A DNA stretch of 64,000 nt from Sedimenticola hydrogenitrophicus (GTDB lineage Bacteria; Pseudomonadota; Gammaproteobacteria; Chromatiales; Chromatiaceae), in NCBI RefSeq assembly GCF_025175675.1, contig NZ_JANIOA010000002.1, forward strand, positions 62,001 to 126,000, in the 5' to 3' direction. The notes under the pieces were generated by a model. The model did not search any database and was not told the origin of the DNA. It saw only the letters and a list, made by a program, of their open reading frames with translations. Every line of letters begins with the position of its first letter. Position 1 is the stretch's first letter. Both the position numbers and the translations under genes were made by a program. This document shows positions 38,820 to 47,640 of the stretch, in pieces.

Positions 38820-39443
38820 ATGGCTCAGTTTTTTCAAATTCATCCCGACAATCCGCAGTTGCGGCTGATACGCAGCGCGGTGGAGATCATTCGCCAGGGC
38901 GGCGTGGTGGTTTACCCCACGGATTCCAGTTACGCATTGGGTTGCCATATCGGCGATAAGGAGGCGATGGAGCGGATCCGCGCCATTCGCAGACTGGACG
39001 ACAAGCACAATTTCACCCTGGTCTGCCGGGATCTCTCGGAGATCGCCGTCTATGCCAAGGTCGAGAACCACCACTACCGGATGCTGAAGAACCTGACCCC
39101 CGGACCTTACACCTTCATTCTCATGGCCACCAAGCAGGTACCGCGGCGCTTGCAGCATCCGAAAAAAAAGACCATCGGGATTCGGGTGCCGGATAATGCC
39201 ATCGCCCAGGCGCTGCTGACCGAGTTGGATGAGCCGTTGATGAGTTCGACCCTGATTCTGCCGGGCGATGAGCTGCCGCTGACCGATCCCTATGAGATGC
39301 GGGATATCCTCAGTCATCAGGTGGATCTGGTCATTGATGGCGGTTACTGCGGCATCGAGGACTCGACGGTGGTCGATATAGAGGAGGATATTCCGGTGGT
39401 GGTACGTGCCGGTAAGGGCGATATCTCCCTGTTTGAGCCCTGA
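38820..39443 (+). CDS. yciO: YciO/Sua5-family threonylcarbamoyl-AMP synthase-like protein
   Basis: 207 residues. GGVVVYPTDSSYALGCHI and the KHNFTLVCRDLSEI segment mark the YrdC/Sua5/YciO fold. YciO proteins relate to the synthase for tRNA t6A, but the YciO subgroup's role is less certain. It lies between rnm and the M50 protease. Confidence 0.88.
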   Translation: MAQFFQIHPDNPQLRLIRSAVEIIRQGGVVVYPTDSSYALGCHIGDKEAMERIRAIRRLDDKHNFTLVCRDLSEIAVYAKVENHHYRMLKNLTPGPYTFILMATKQVPRRLQHPKKKTIGIRVPDNAIAQALLTELDEPLMSSTLILPGDELPLTDPYEMRDILSHQVDLVIDGGYCGIEDSTVVDIEEDIPVVVRAGKGDISLFEP

Positions 39444-39481
39444 GAAGATGTCAACCGAGATGAGACAGGTATAATCGCTCG

Positions 39482-40165
39482 ATGGAAAGTCTGAACACAA
39501 TTCAGAAGGTGGTGGTTTCGATAATTCCCGTGTTATTCGCGATCACTTTGCATGAGGCTGCACACGGATGGGTCGCTAAGAGATTGGGTGACCAAACGGC
39601 TTCTATACTGGGTAGGGTTACCGCTAACCCTTTCAAACATATAGATCTTATCGGTACGATATTAATTCCTGTGCTTTCCTACATATTGAGTGGTTTTATA
39701 TTTGGATGGGCAAAGCCCGTACCTGTTGATTGGCGCAAGCTCCGTAATCCTCGCCGTGACATGGCTCTTGTAGCTTTGGCAGGGCCTGCTGCAAATCTCA
39801 CCATGGCCATTTTTTGGACCCTGATAATAAAGATAGGGGTATTGCTTATTGGTGTCGCCGAGTTGCCTGCGTTCTTCCTTGTATATATGGGAGGTGCTGG
39901 TGTCCTGTTTAACGTATTGCTGATGGCTCTGAATCTGATGCCGATACTGCCTTTGGATGGTGGGCGAATCATGTATTCATTGTTGCCAGCGCCTTATGCA
40001 AGTTACTTTGCACGGTTGGAGCCGTTCGGGCTTTTTATTCTCGTCGGCCTACTGGTAAGTGGGGTCTTGGGTTTTCTTATTTGGCCGTTGTTTATTATCA
40101 CAATTAACTTACTACCCGAATCCAATATCGTTAATCTGGTCTTTAGAGATCTTTTTGTTTCATGA
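39482..40165 (+). CDS. Site-2-type (M50) metalloprotease, AT-rich gene
   Basis: 227 residues, four to six membrane helices. Zinc site H24-E25-X2-H28 (ITLHEAAHG) and the distal LPLDGGRIM motif are intact, so an active intramembrane zinc protease is likely. Base composition is low: by hand count 39541-40140 is about 46% G+C, while two lines of the trpS gene next door count 60-65%. Its codon use is correspondingly richer in A/T-ending codons. It sits in the conserved position before trpS, so either a replacement from elsewhere or local mutation drift could explain this. Confidence 0.92.
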   Translation: MESLNTIQKVVVSIIPVLFAITLHEAAHGWVAKRLGDQTASILGRVTANPFKHIDLIGTILIPVLSYILSGFIFGWAKPVPVDWRKLRNPRRDMALVALAGPAANLTMAIFWTLIIKIGVLLIGVAELPAFFLVYMGGAGVLFNVLLMALNLMPILPLDGGRIMYSLLPAPYASYFARLEPFGLFILVGLLVSGVLGFLIWPLFIITINLLPESNIVNLVFRDLFVS

Positions 40166-40178
40166 AAAGGGGTAAATC

Positions 40179-41396
40179 TTGAACTCTGTTCCTGCGCAAC
40201 ATGCGCGTGTACTTTCCGGTATGCGACCGACCGGCCGTCTCCACCTCGGTCACTATCATGGCGTTCTGAAAAACTGGGTGGAGCTGCAGCATGAATACGA
40301 GTGCTTCTTCTTCGTTGCCGACTGGCATGCCCTGACCACCCACTACGAGGATCCCACCATCATTCCCGGGAGCGTCGCGGAGATGGTGATCGACTGGCTG
40401 GCCGCCGGGGTCAATCAGGGGGAGGCCAAGATCTTTATCCAGTCCCAGGTGCCGGAGCATGCGGAACTGCACCTGCTGCTCTCCATGATCACCCCGCTGG
40501 GCTGGCTGGAGCGCGTACCGAGCTACAAGGATCAGCAGGAGAAACTGAAGGAGAAGGACCTGGCCACCTATGGTTTTCTCGGCTATCCGCTGTTGCAGGC
40601 GGCCGACATCCTGATCTACAAGGCGGGCCTGGTCCCGGTGGGCGAGGACCAGGTGGCCCATGTCGAACTGACCCGGGAAGTGGCGCGCCGCTTCAACCAC
40701 ATCTATGGCCGGGAGGCGGGGTTTGAAGACATGGCGGAGCAGGCGATCAAAAAGATGGGTAAAAAGAACGCCAAGCTGTACAGCCGTTACCGAAAGTCCT
40801 ATCAGGAACAGGGTGACCAGGACGCCCTCGCTGCGGCCCGGGCGCTGCTCGACAGCCAGCAGAACATCACCGTCAATGACCGGGATCGGCTGTTCGGTTA
40901 CCTGGAGGGGAGTGGCCGGGTGATTCTGCCGGAGCCCCAGCCGCTGTTGACCAGGGCCTCGAAAATGCCCGGATTGGATGGCCAGAAGATGTCCAAATCC
41001 TATGGCAACACCATTGCCCTGCGGGACGATCCCGAGGTGATCGAAAAGGCGTTGCGGACCATGCAGACCGATACCAACCGGGTGCGCCGCACGGACCCCG
41101 GTGATCCCGCTCGCTGTCCCGTCTGGGAGTTCCATCAGATCTACTCCAGCGAGCCCGTCAAGGTGTGGGTGCAGGAAGGCTGCCGTAGTGCCGGGATTGG
41201 CTGTGTCGAGTGCAAGCAGCCGGTGATCGATGCGGTGCTGCAGGAGCTGAAGCCGATCCAGGAGCGTGCCCGGGAGTTCGAGGCCCAGCCGGAGCTGGTG
41301 CGTAATATCATTGCGGAAGGGGTCGAAGCGGCGCGGGATATGGCCCAGTCAACCATGGTCGAGGTTCGCCATGCCATGTGCCTCAACTACCGATAG
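40179..41396 (+). CDS. trpS: Tryptophan--tRNA ligase (TrpS)
   Basis: 405 residues. HIGH-type motif in GRLHLGHYHG, KMSKS in GQKMSKSYGN. It is longer than the 334-residue E. coli enzyme because of an extra helical segment of about 60 residues between the halves (EQAIKKMGKKNAKLYSRYRK), a form found in Pseudomonas-type TrpS. Start is TTG 40179 with AAAAGGGG ahead; an ATG 21 bases further on is out of frame. It lies between the M50 protease and scpA. Confidence 0.96.
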   Translation: MNSVPAQHARVLSGMRPTGRLHLGHYHGVLKNWVELQHEYECFFFVADWHALTTHYEDPTIIPGSVAEMVIDWLAAGVNQGEAKIFIQSQVPEHAELHLLLSMITPLGWLERVPSYKDQQEKLKEKDLATYGFLGYPLLQAADILIYKAGLVPVGEDQVAHVELTREVARRFNHIYGREAGFEDMAEQAIKKMGKKNAKLYSRYRKSYQEQGDQDALAAARALLDSQQNITVNDRDRLFGYLEGSGRVILPEPQPLLTRASKMPGLDGQKMSKSYGNTIALRDDPEVIEKALRTMQTDTNRVRRTDPGDPARCPVWEFHQIYSSEPVKVWVQEGCRSAGIGCVECKQPVIDAVLQELKPIQERAREFEAQPELVRNIIAEGVEAARDMAQSTMVEVRHAMCLNYR

Positions 41397-41475
41397 CGGC
41401 TAATATTCGGATGAGCCCGGGGTATGATCCGGGGTATGAAGAATAAGTGTCGGAAATCCCACGGTCAGGAACAAA

Positions 41476-42309
41476 ATGCCCAATAAGGAACTGAATCTGC
41501 CCCTGCATTCGCATCCCGCGCAGGAAGAGATGCCCTTTGCCGTGGTGCAGGGAGCCCCCTGGACCACCATCCCCAAGGATCTCTATATCCCGCCGGATGC
41601 GCTGGAGGTGTTCCTGGATGCCTTTGAAGGGCCGCTGGATCTGCTGCTCTACCTGATCAAGCGACAGAATCTGGATATTCTGGAAATCCCCATCGCGGAG
41701 ATCACGAGCCAGTACATGGAGTATGTCGATCTGATGAAGGATATCCGCCTGGAACTGGCGGCCGAGTATCTGGTGATGGCGGCCATGCTGGCGGAGATCA
41801 AATCGCGGATGCTGCTGCCCCGGCAGGAGGAGCTGGAGGATGAGGAGGGCGATCCGCGGGCCGAGCTGATCAGGCGACTGCAGGAGTATGAGCGCTACAA
41901 GCAGGCGGCCGAAGACATCGATAATCTCCCACGGCTGGGGCGCGACCTGTTCCAGGCCGAGGCCGATGTGCCGGAGCGGATCATTCAGCGACGGCCCCCC
42001 GATGTGGACCTGCGGGAGATCCTGTTTGCCCTGAAAGAGGTCATGCACCGGGTGGATATGTTCAGCCACCATCAGGTGCAGATGGAGGCGCTCTCGGTAC
42101 GGGAGAAGATGTCCGGCATCCTGGGGCGTATCAATGCCGAGAGTTTTACCGAGTTCACCTCGCTGTTCGACCCCAGTGAGGGACGCCTCGGGGTGGTGGT
42201 GACCTTCCTGGCAGTCCTGGAGCTGATCAAGGGATCGCTGATCGATATCATTCAGGCGGAGAGCTTCGGTCCGATCCATGTCAAGGCTGTCTCCCAGGCG
42301 GAACACTGA
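41476..42309 (+). CDS. scpA: Segregation and condensation protein ScpA
   Basis: 277 residues, the kleisin of the SMC-ScpAB complex. AFEGPLDLLLYLIKRQNLDI is the signature of the ScpA N-terminus; the C-terminal winged helix ends AVLELIKGSLIDIIQAESFG. It bridges SMC heads in chromosome condensation. scpB follows 86 bases downstream. Confidence 0.95.
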   Translation: MPNKELNLPLHSHPAQEEMPFAVVQGAPWTTIPKDLYIPPDALEVFLDAFEGPLDLLLYLIKRQNLDILEIPIAEITSQYMEYVDLMKDIRLELAAEYLVMAAMLAEIKSRMLLPRQEELEDEEGDPRAELIRRLQEYERYKQAAEDIDNLPRLGRDLFQAEADVPERIIQRRPPDVDLREILFALKEVMHRVDMFSHHQVQMEALSVREKMSGILGRINAESFTEFTSLFDPSEGRLGVVVTFLAVLELIKGSLIDIIQAESFGPIHVKAVSQAEH

Positions 42310-42395
42310 ACCGGCATCCGCTGTCGATCAGCAGGCAGTGGCCGCCAATTACAACAAATCAGCGGATAACCCATAGCGAGATCAGATCGGTTGAA

Positions 42396-43211
42396 ATGTC
42401 GATGATGGATAAACTGAAACAGATTGTGGAGGCTGCCTTGCTGGCCGCCGGTGGTCCCTTGACGATCGAACGGCTGCAGGAGCTGTTCCTGGAAGAGGAG
42501 CGACCGGACAAACAGGAGCTGCGCAAGGTGATCGCGGCGCTCGGTGAGGATTATACCGGCCGCGGTATCGAGATTGCGGAAGTAGCCGGCGGATTCCGCA
42601 TCAATGTGCGCGAGGAGTATGCCCCCTGGGTCTCCCGCCTGTGGGAAGAGCGGGCGCCTCGCTACTCCCGGGCGCTGATGGAGACCCTGGCACTGATTGC
42701 CTACCGGCAACCGATCACCCGGGGCGAGATCGAGGATATCCGTGGTGTCAGTGTCAGCAGCAACATCGTAAAGAGCCTGCTGGAGCGCGAATGGGTCCGT
42801 GTCGTGGGTACGCGCGATGTGCCGGGAAAACCCTCGCTCTACGCCACCACCCGGGAGTTCCTGAACTATTTTGGCCTGAAAAGCCTGGATGAACTCCCCA
42901 CCCTGCAACAGATACGCGATCTGGACTCCATCAATCGGGAGTTGGAGCTGGCGGAACCCGGCAGTGAGGCGGTCGCTGATCAGGCGCTGGCCAGCCTGGC
43001 GCAATCGGCGGCTTCAGTCGTGGGCGAGCAGTCCGACGAAGATGACGCGGAGGAACCTGATCGGGCAGACCCCCACCTGGCGGAGGTCATCGCAATCCAC
43101 CCGGATGAAGTGCCGGATGAAATGACTGACGCGGAGGAATCAACCGGCGGGCCGGATACCGCGTCCCCGTTGGAACAGACCGCCGCAAATGAGATAAAAC
43201 ATGAAGAATAA
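42396..43211 (+). CDS. scpB: Segregation and condensation protein ScpB
   Basis: 271 residues: two winged-helix domains ([42 protein letters not shown]) followed by an acidic, probably disordered tail of about 80 residues ([14 protein letters not shown]). It dimerises and binds ScpA. It overlaps rluB by 11 bases. Confidence 0.95.
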   Translation: MSMMDKLKQIVEAALLAAGGPLTIERLQELFLEEERPDKQELRKVIAALGEDYTGRGIEIAEVAGGFRINVREEYAPWVSRLWEERAPRYSRALMETLALIAYRQPITRGEIEDIRGVSVSSNIVKSLLEREWVRVVGTRDVPGKPSLYATTREFLNYFGLKSLDELPTLQQIRDLDSINRELELAEPGSEAVADQALASLAQSAASVVGEQSDEDDAEEPDRADPHLAEVIAIHPDEVPDEMTDAEESTGGPDTASPLEQTAANEIKHEE

Positions 43212-44040
43212 ACCACAGCCTGCTGAACCGGGTGAACGTTTGCAGAAGGTGCTGGCCAACGCGGGGTTCGGTTCGCGCCGTGAAATCGAGCGCCAGATTG
43301 AAGCGGGTGAGGTCTCGGTCAACGGCACGACGGCTAAACTCGGCGACCGGGTGACGCCGGCGGATACCATCTATATCGGTAGAACCAAGGTCGGGGCCTG
43401 GCGGCTCAAGAAGCAGGAGACCCAGGTCATCCTCTATAACAAGCCCGAGGGTGAACTGGTGACCCGGGATGACCCCGGGGGGCGCCCCACGGTATTTGCC
43501 CGGTTGCCGAAGCTGGTCGGCAGTCGCTGGATAGCGGTCGGCCGGCTGGATATCAATACCAGTGGTCTGATGATCTTCACCACGGATGGCGAGCTGGCCA
43601 ACAAACTGATGCACCCCTCGCAACAGATCGAGCGGGAATATGCGGTCCGGGTCAACGGCGAAGTCACCAGCGAAAAGCTGCAGCAATTGGTGAAGGGCGT
43701 GGAACTGGATGATGGTTTTGCCCGCTTCGAGGATCTCGTCGAATCAGGTGGGGAGGGGCGCAACCGCTGGTTTCACGTGGTGATCATGGAGGGCCGGAAC
43801 CGGGAGGTGCGGCGCTTGTGGGAGGCGGTCGAACTCAAGGTGAACCGTCTCAAAAGAGTGCGCTTCGGACCACTGTTTCTGGACAGCAGCCTGGCCGTCG
43901 GGCGGCATCGGCAACTGACCGAACAGGAATTGAGTGATCTGCTGAGCGCCACCGGCGCCGCGCCGAAACCCGCAGCGAAAAAACGCGGCCATTCAGGAAA
44001 GGGGAAAGCGCCACGGAGAAAAGCAGCCCCCAAGCGATGA
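43201..44040 (+). CDS. rluB: 23S rRNA pseudouridine synthase RluB
   Basis: 279 residues. N-terminal S4 domain ([21 protein letters not shown]), catalytic aspartate in [14 protein letters not shown], and a C-terminal basic tail ([17 protein letters not shown]). It modifies U2605 of 23S rRNA (E. coli numbering). It starts inside scpB and ends overlapping the next gene by ATGA. Confidence 0.95.
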   Translation: MKNKPQPAEPGERLQKVLANAGFGSRREIERQIEAGEVSVNGTTAKLGDRVTPADTIYIGRTKVGAWRLKKQETQVILYNKPEGELVTRDDPGGRPTVFARLPKLVGSRWIAVGRLDINTSGLMIFTTDGELANKLMHPSQQIEREYAVRVNGEVTSEKLQQLVKGVELDDGFARFEDLVESGGEGRNRWFHVVIMEGRNREVRRLWEAVELKVNRLKRVRFGPLFLDSSLAVGRHRQLTEQELSDLLSATGAAPKPAAKKRGHSGKGKAPRRKAAPKR

Positions 44041-44702
44041 ATGCCGGTACCATCTCTCCCGAATGCCCCTTCGGTCAAATCTACCATAGCCTGCTGGATC
44101 GCTACGGACCGCAACACTGGTGGCCGGGCGAGACGCCATTCGAGGTGATGGTCGGGGCGATCCTGACCCAAAATACCGCCTGGCGGAATGTGGAGGCGGC
44201 GATCAATAACCTGAAGGGGGACAATCTCCTGGCCGTCGACAAGATAGTCAACTGCCCGGATGCGCAGCTGGCGCAACTGCTGCGACCCTCGGGCTATTTC
44301 AATATCAAGACAACGCGCCTTAAAAATTTCTGCCGTTTCTTGCAGGCGTCCGGATTCGAGCGGCTGCGGGAGTTGCCTACCGGTGAGCTGCGCCGGCAGC
44401 TTCTGGCAGTAAATGGCGTGGGCCCGGAAACCGCGGATTCCATTCTGCTCTATGCCTTTGAACGGCCGGTGTTTGTGATCGATGCCTATACACGCCGAAT
44501 CTTTTCCAGATTTGGATTAGTGTCCGGTAATGAGGGCTATGAAGCGCTGAGGCAGCGCTTTGAAGGGGCGGTTGACGCGAGTGCAGCAATTTATAATGAA
44601 TATCATGCCCTGATAGTGCGGCATGCAAAGAGCGCTTGCCGGGTAAAACCGGCCTGTAGCGAGTGTGTTTTAGGTGCCGGATGTGCATACGCGGCTAAAT
44701 AG
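44037..44702 (+). CDS. HhH-GPD DNA glycosylase (Nth/MagIII-like)
   Basis: 221 residues. The helix-hairpin-helix ([19 protein letters not shown]) is followed by the catalytic aspartate in [11 protein letters not shown] and a C-terminal [4Fe-4S] set C-X5-C-X2-C-X5-C ([16 protein letters not shown]). The lysine that makes Nth a lyase is replaced (PE instead of RK in GVGxxTA), so a monofunctional glycosylase of the MagIII type, removing alkylated purines, is more likely than endonuclease III. Overlaps rluB by 4 bases. Confidence 0.85.
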   Translation: MNAGTISPECPFGQIYHSLLDRYGPQHWWPGETPFEVMVGAILTQNTAWRNVEAAINNLKGDNLLAVDKIVNCPDAQLAQLLRPSGYFNIKTTRLKNFCRFLQASGFERLRELPTGELRRQLLAVNGVGPETADSILLYAFERPVFVIDAYTRRIFSRFGLVSGNEGYEALRQRFEGAVDASAAIYNEYHALIVRHAKSACRVKPACSECVLGAGCAYAAK

Positions 44703-44781
44703 TATGAATATCCTATAAAAAAACAAAAAAAATTTCGCCTAACTCAGGGGCCGATGCTAGAATTATTTTTTTTGGACAACG

Positions 44782-46050
44782 ATGGAAACACGTATGGCAT
44801 ACGATAAGACTAAAGTTCCGGCCAACGGCGAAAAAATTACCGTTAATCCCGATTTCTCCCTCAGTGTCCCCAATTGCCCGATCATCCCTTTCATTGAAGG
44901 CGATGGTATTGGTGTCGACATCACCCCGGTGATGGTAAAGGTGATCGATGCGGCGGTGGAAAAGGCATATGGTGGCGAACGCAGTATTGCCTGGATGGAG
45001 ATCTTTGCCGGCGAAAAGGCCAATAATCTTTATGGCGGTGATACCTGGTTGCCGGAAGAGACCTTCGAGGCCGTCAAGGAGTTCACGGTATCCATCAAGG
45101 GACCACTGACCACCCCCGTCGGCGGGGGCATGCGCTCGCTGAATGTGGCGTTGCGTCAGGTGCTGGACCTGTTCGTCTGCCTGCGTCCGATCCGTTACTA
45201 CGAAGGTACGCCAAGCCCGCTGAAGCGCCCCGACCTGACGGACATGGTGATCTTTCGCGAGAACTCGGAAGACATCTATGCCGGTATCGAGTGGGAAGAG
45301 GGCACGGATGACGTCAAGAAGGTGATCGACTTCCTCCAGGGTCAGATGGGCGTGACCAAGATCCGCTTCCCCGAGTGCTCCGGCATCGGCATCAAGCCGG
45401 TTTCACGTGACGGCACCCGGCGCCTGGTGCGCAAGGCGTTGCAGTATGCCATCGACAACGATCGCAGCTCGGTCACCCTGGTGCACAAGGGCAACATAAT
45501 GAAGTTCACCGAAGGTGCCTTCAAGACATGGGGTTATGAGATCGCCAGGGAGGAATTCGGCGCGGTTGAGATCGATGGCGGCCCCTGGTGCAGCGTCAAG
45601 AATCCCAAGACCGGCAACGAGATCATCGTCAAGGACTCGATCGCGGACGCCTTCCTGCAGCAGATCCTGCTGCGTCCGGCCGAGTACGACGTGATCGCCA
45701 CGCTGAACCTGAATGGCGATTACATCTCCGATGCGCTGGCCGCACAGGTGGGCGGCATCGGTATTGCACCGGGCGCCAACCTGTCCGATACCGTAGCGAT
45801 GTTCGAGGCCACCCATGGTACCGCGCCCAAGTATGCGGGACAGGACAAGGTGAACCCGGGATCCCTGATCCTGTCGGCGGAGATGATGCTGCGTCATCTG
45901 GGTTGGGTCGAGGCGGCCGATCTGGTGGTCAAGGGCATGTCCGGGGCGATCAAGGCGAAGACCGTGACCTATGACTTCGAGCGTCTGATGGAGGGTTCGA
46001 CTCTGTTGAGCTGTTCGGCGTTCGGTGACGCCATGATCGACAATATGTGA
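44782..46050 (+). CDS. icd: NADP-dependent isocitrate dehydrogenase
   Basis: 422 residues. [15 protein letters not shown], the [18 protein letters not shown] region (regulatory serine at the substrate site) and [20 protein letters not shown] match E. coli-type Icd. It forms 2-oxoglutarate in the citric-acid cycle. The start may be ATG 44782 or ATG 44794. The 80 bases upstream are unusually A/T-rich (runs of A and T), probably its promoter. Followed by a terminator. Confidence 0.97.
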   Translation: METRMAYDKTKVPANGEKITVNPDFSLSVPNCPIIPFIEGDGIGVDITPVMVKVIDAAVEKAYGGERSIAWMEIFAGEKANNLYGGDTWLPEETFEAVKEFTVSIKGPLTTPVGGGMRSLNVALRQVLDLFVCLRPIRYYEGTPSPLKRPDLTDMVIFRENSEDIYAGIEWEEGTDDVKKVIDFLQGQMGVTKIRFPECSGIGIKPVSRDGTRRLVRKALQYAIDNDRSSVTLVHKGNIMKFTEGAFKTWGYEIAREEFGAVEIDGGPWCSVKNPKTGNEIIVKDSIADAFLQQILLRPAEYDVIATLNLNGDYISDALAAQVGGIGIAPGANLSDTVAMFEATHGTAPKYAGQDKVNPGSLILSAEMMLRHLGWVEAADLVVKGMSGAIKAKTVTYDFERLMEGSTLLSCSAFGDAMIDNM

Positions 46051-46071
46051 TCGAAGCATTCGTCCCCTACA

Positions 46072-46106
46072 AAAGCCCGTGGCGGCATTCGCCTCGGGCT
46101 TTTTTA
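46072..46106 (+). terminator. Terminator of icd
   Basis: AAAGCCCG (46072-46079) pairs with CGGGCTTT (46095-46102) around an inner GGCG/CGCC stem; a T run follows. Confidence 0.85.
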
Positions 46107-46491
46107 CTTTGTGGCGGTCAGGCGCGTGATCGCGCGCCACGAATCCCCTGGGTAATCCCTCGGCTCCGGCGGGGGACTCGTCAAGTTTGACCAATGCTTC
46201 GGTCGAGTGCCCCTGACTGACAGGTGGCAAATGAACTCTCGCCAAGACGCCAGGCACGCCAGGAAATACCAATCACTGCCTTTAAACTTCGTGTGCTTGG
46301 CGTCTTGGCGAGAGTAATGATCCTTTACCGATCCGGGACCGGAGGGCGCCTTGGGTACGGAAGGTTATTCGGCCGCCGTGGGTGGGCCAGGGTAGTGCGG
46401 GGTGTTGCGGCGCCTTTGTGGCGCTCATCCAGAACCGGCACCGCCTGACTGACAGGCTCCAGGCGGTGCGGTGCTTTACCAGGAAAGGGAA
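46107..46491. other. Non-coding region with two inverted repeats
   Basis: No gene supported. Two structures are seen: a 22-base inverted repeat (46235-46256 and 46294-46315, one mismatch; CTCTCGCCAAGACGCCA on the left) and GCACCGCCTG/CAGGCGGTGC around 46438-46469. Repeats of the first kind (CGCCAAGACGCCA-like) occur between genes in many gammaproteobacteria. The second encloses GACAGGCTCC, also the end motif of the element at 53784-54015. Confidence 0.5.
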
Positions 46492-46704
46492 TCAGGCGTC
46501 AGCGATGGACTGCAGGTTGGCGGCGTGCAAACCCTTCGGACCTTCTTCAAGTTCAAACTGAACCTTCTGGCCCTCTTTGAGTGTCTTGTAGCCATCCATG
46601 CTGATGGCCGAGAAATGGATAAAAATATCCTGTTCCCCCTGATCCGGTGTTACAAACCCATAACCTTTAGCGTTGTTGAACCATTTTACGGTGCCAGTTG
46701 CCAT
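46492..46704 (-). CDS. cspD: Cold-shock-domain protein (CspD-like)
   Basis: 70 residues with RNP-1 (KGYGFVTP) and RNP-2 (DIFIHFSAI) motifs; it binds single-stranded nucleic acid. The neighbourhood (divergent from clpS-clpA, as in E. coli cspD-clpS-clpA) supports CspD rather than another Csp. A leader of about 160 bases separates it from its promoter. Confidence 0.92.
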   Translation of the reverse strand: MATGTVKWFNNAKGYGFVTPDQGEQDIFIHFSAISMDGYKTLKEGQKVQFELEEGPKGLHAANLQSIADA

Positions 46705-46817
46705 AACGCGTACTCCTCCAGTACTCCAGTACAGACTCAGTTCATCTCTGCATAGGTGGCAGGGCTGTTGTTATAAAATTGGTGCCCAGTGGATCATGCA
46801 GATCACGAAGATGAAGC

Positions 46818-46858
46818 GGGTAGAAATCCCAAGGCGATCATAAATTAAATTTCTACCC
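46818..46858 (-). promoter_or_regulatory. Hairpin in the cspD leader
   Basis: GGGTAGAAAT (46818-46827) and ATTTCTACCC (46849-46858) form a perfect 10-base stem around a 21-base loop, inside the predicted untranslated leader, about 110 bases before the start codon. Csp mRNAs often have structured leaders that respond to temperature. Confidence 0.5.
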
Positions 46859-46872
46859 CCCTCAATCCAATT

Positions 46873-46900
46873 AGTATAGCGATTCGGAACATTTGGTCAA
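46873..46900 (-). promoter_or_regulatory. Sigma-70 promoter of cspD
   Basis: On the minus strand, TTGACC (46895-46900), a 16-base spacer and TATACT (46873-46878). Transcription would begin near 46866, giving a leader of about 160 bases. The 161-bp element begins six bases upstream of the -35. Confidence 0.65.
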
Positions 46901-46905
46901 ATTTT

Positions 46906-47066
46906 AGGGCTCGCGCAAGAATAACTCCGTAGTACCGCGGGCGTCACCGGGTCACGCCGGCAAGGCACGTTTTGCAGGCAAGGGCCGCGCCCTTGCCAAA
47001 AAGCATAACACCGGCGGCGGAGCCCGATGGCGACCGAATCCCGGAACTTATTTTTGCGCGAGCCCT
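46906..47066 (-). mobile_element. 161-bp terminal-inverted-repeat element, copy 2
   Basis: The 19-base ends AGGGCTCGCGCAAGAATAA and TTATTTTTGCGCGAGCCCT. Its reverse strand aligns with the copy at 4857-5017 over its whole length with about 15% differences and no gaps. It lies in the divergent intergenic region between cspD and clpS, right behind the cspD -35 box, so it may carry promoter or regulatory signals for either gene. No clear target duplication. Confidence 0.8.
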
Positions 47067-47230
47067 TAGCCGTGCCCGGATAATATTACAGGGTATTTGC
47101 GAGGGATTAATTTGTCGCGAAATAGGCGATAATCACGGCTTGGGAGAAGCCAGAATGCAGGAATGAAAATTCCGCTCATATCTTCTGCCCGGACGCTATT
47201 CACGGACATTTTTTTTACTAGAATTAGGCT

Positions 47231-47551
47231 ATGACGGATAAAACCAATCCTTATGATGATGGCGGACTGGCGGTTGAGACTTCCAAGCCGAAACTCAAGC
47301 GACCACCGATGTTCAAGGTCCTGCTGCTGAATGATGATTACACACCGATGGAGTTTGTGGTCCTGGTGCTGGAGTCGTTTTTCAAGATGGACCGTGAGAA
47401 AGCCACCCAGATTATGCTGAATGTGCATACCCGTGGCGTGGGGGTTTGTGGGGTCTACACTAAGGATGTGGCGGAGACAAAAGTGGCCCAGGTAAACGAA
47501 TTTTCCCGAAGCCATCAGCACCCGTTACTCTGTGCCCTGGAGGAAGCCTGA
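47231..47551 (+). CDS. clpS: ClpS adaptor of the ClpAP protease
   Basis: 106 residues. The conserved [15 protein letters not shown] and [16 protein letters not shown] segments form the N-degron pocket. ClpS binds N-terminal Leu, Phe, Tyr and Trp and hands substrates to ClpA. clpA follows 89 bases downstream. The leader (47067-47230) has only a weak ribosome site. Confidence 0.96.
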   Translation: MTDKTNPYDDGGLAVETSKPKLKRPPMFKVLLLNDDYTPMEFVVLVLESFFKMDREKATQIMLNVHTRGVGVCGVYTKDVAETKVAQVNEFSRSHQHPLLCALEEA

Positions 47552-47640
47552 TGCCCTATGGTCGAACTGTCAGATTGTTCGGTAGTCAATTGCTGTAGCA
47601 CCCATTTCAGTCACTCTTGTTACCAGGAAGCCAGTCAGCC

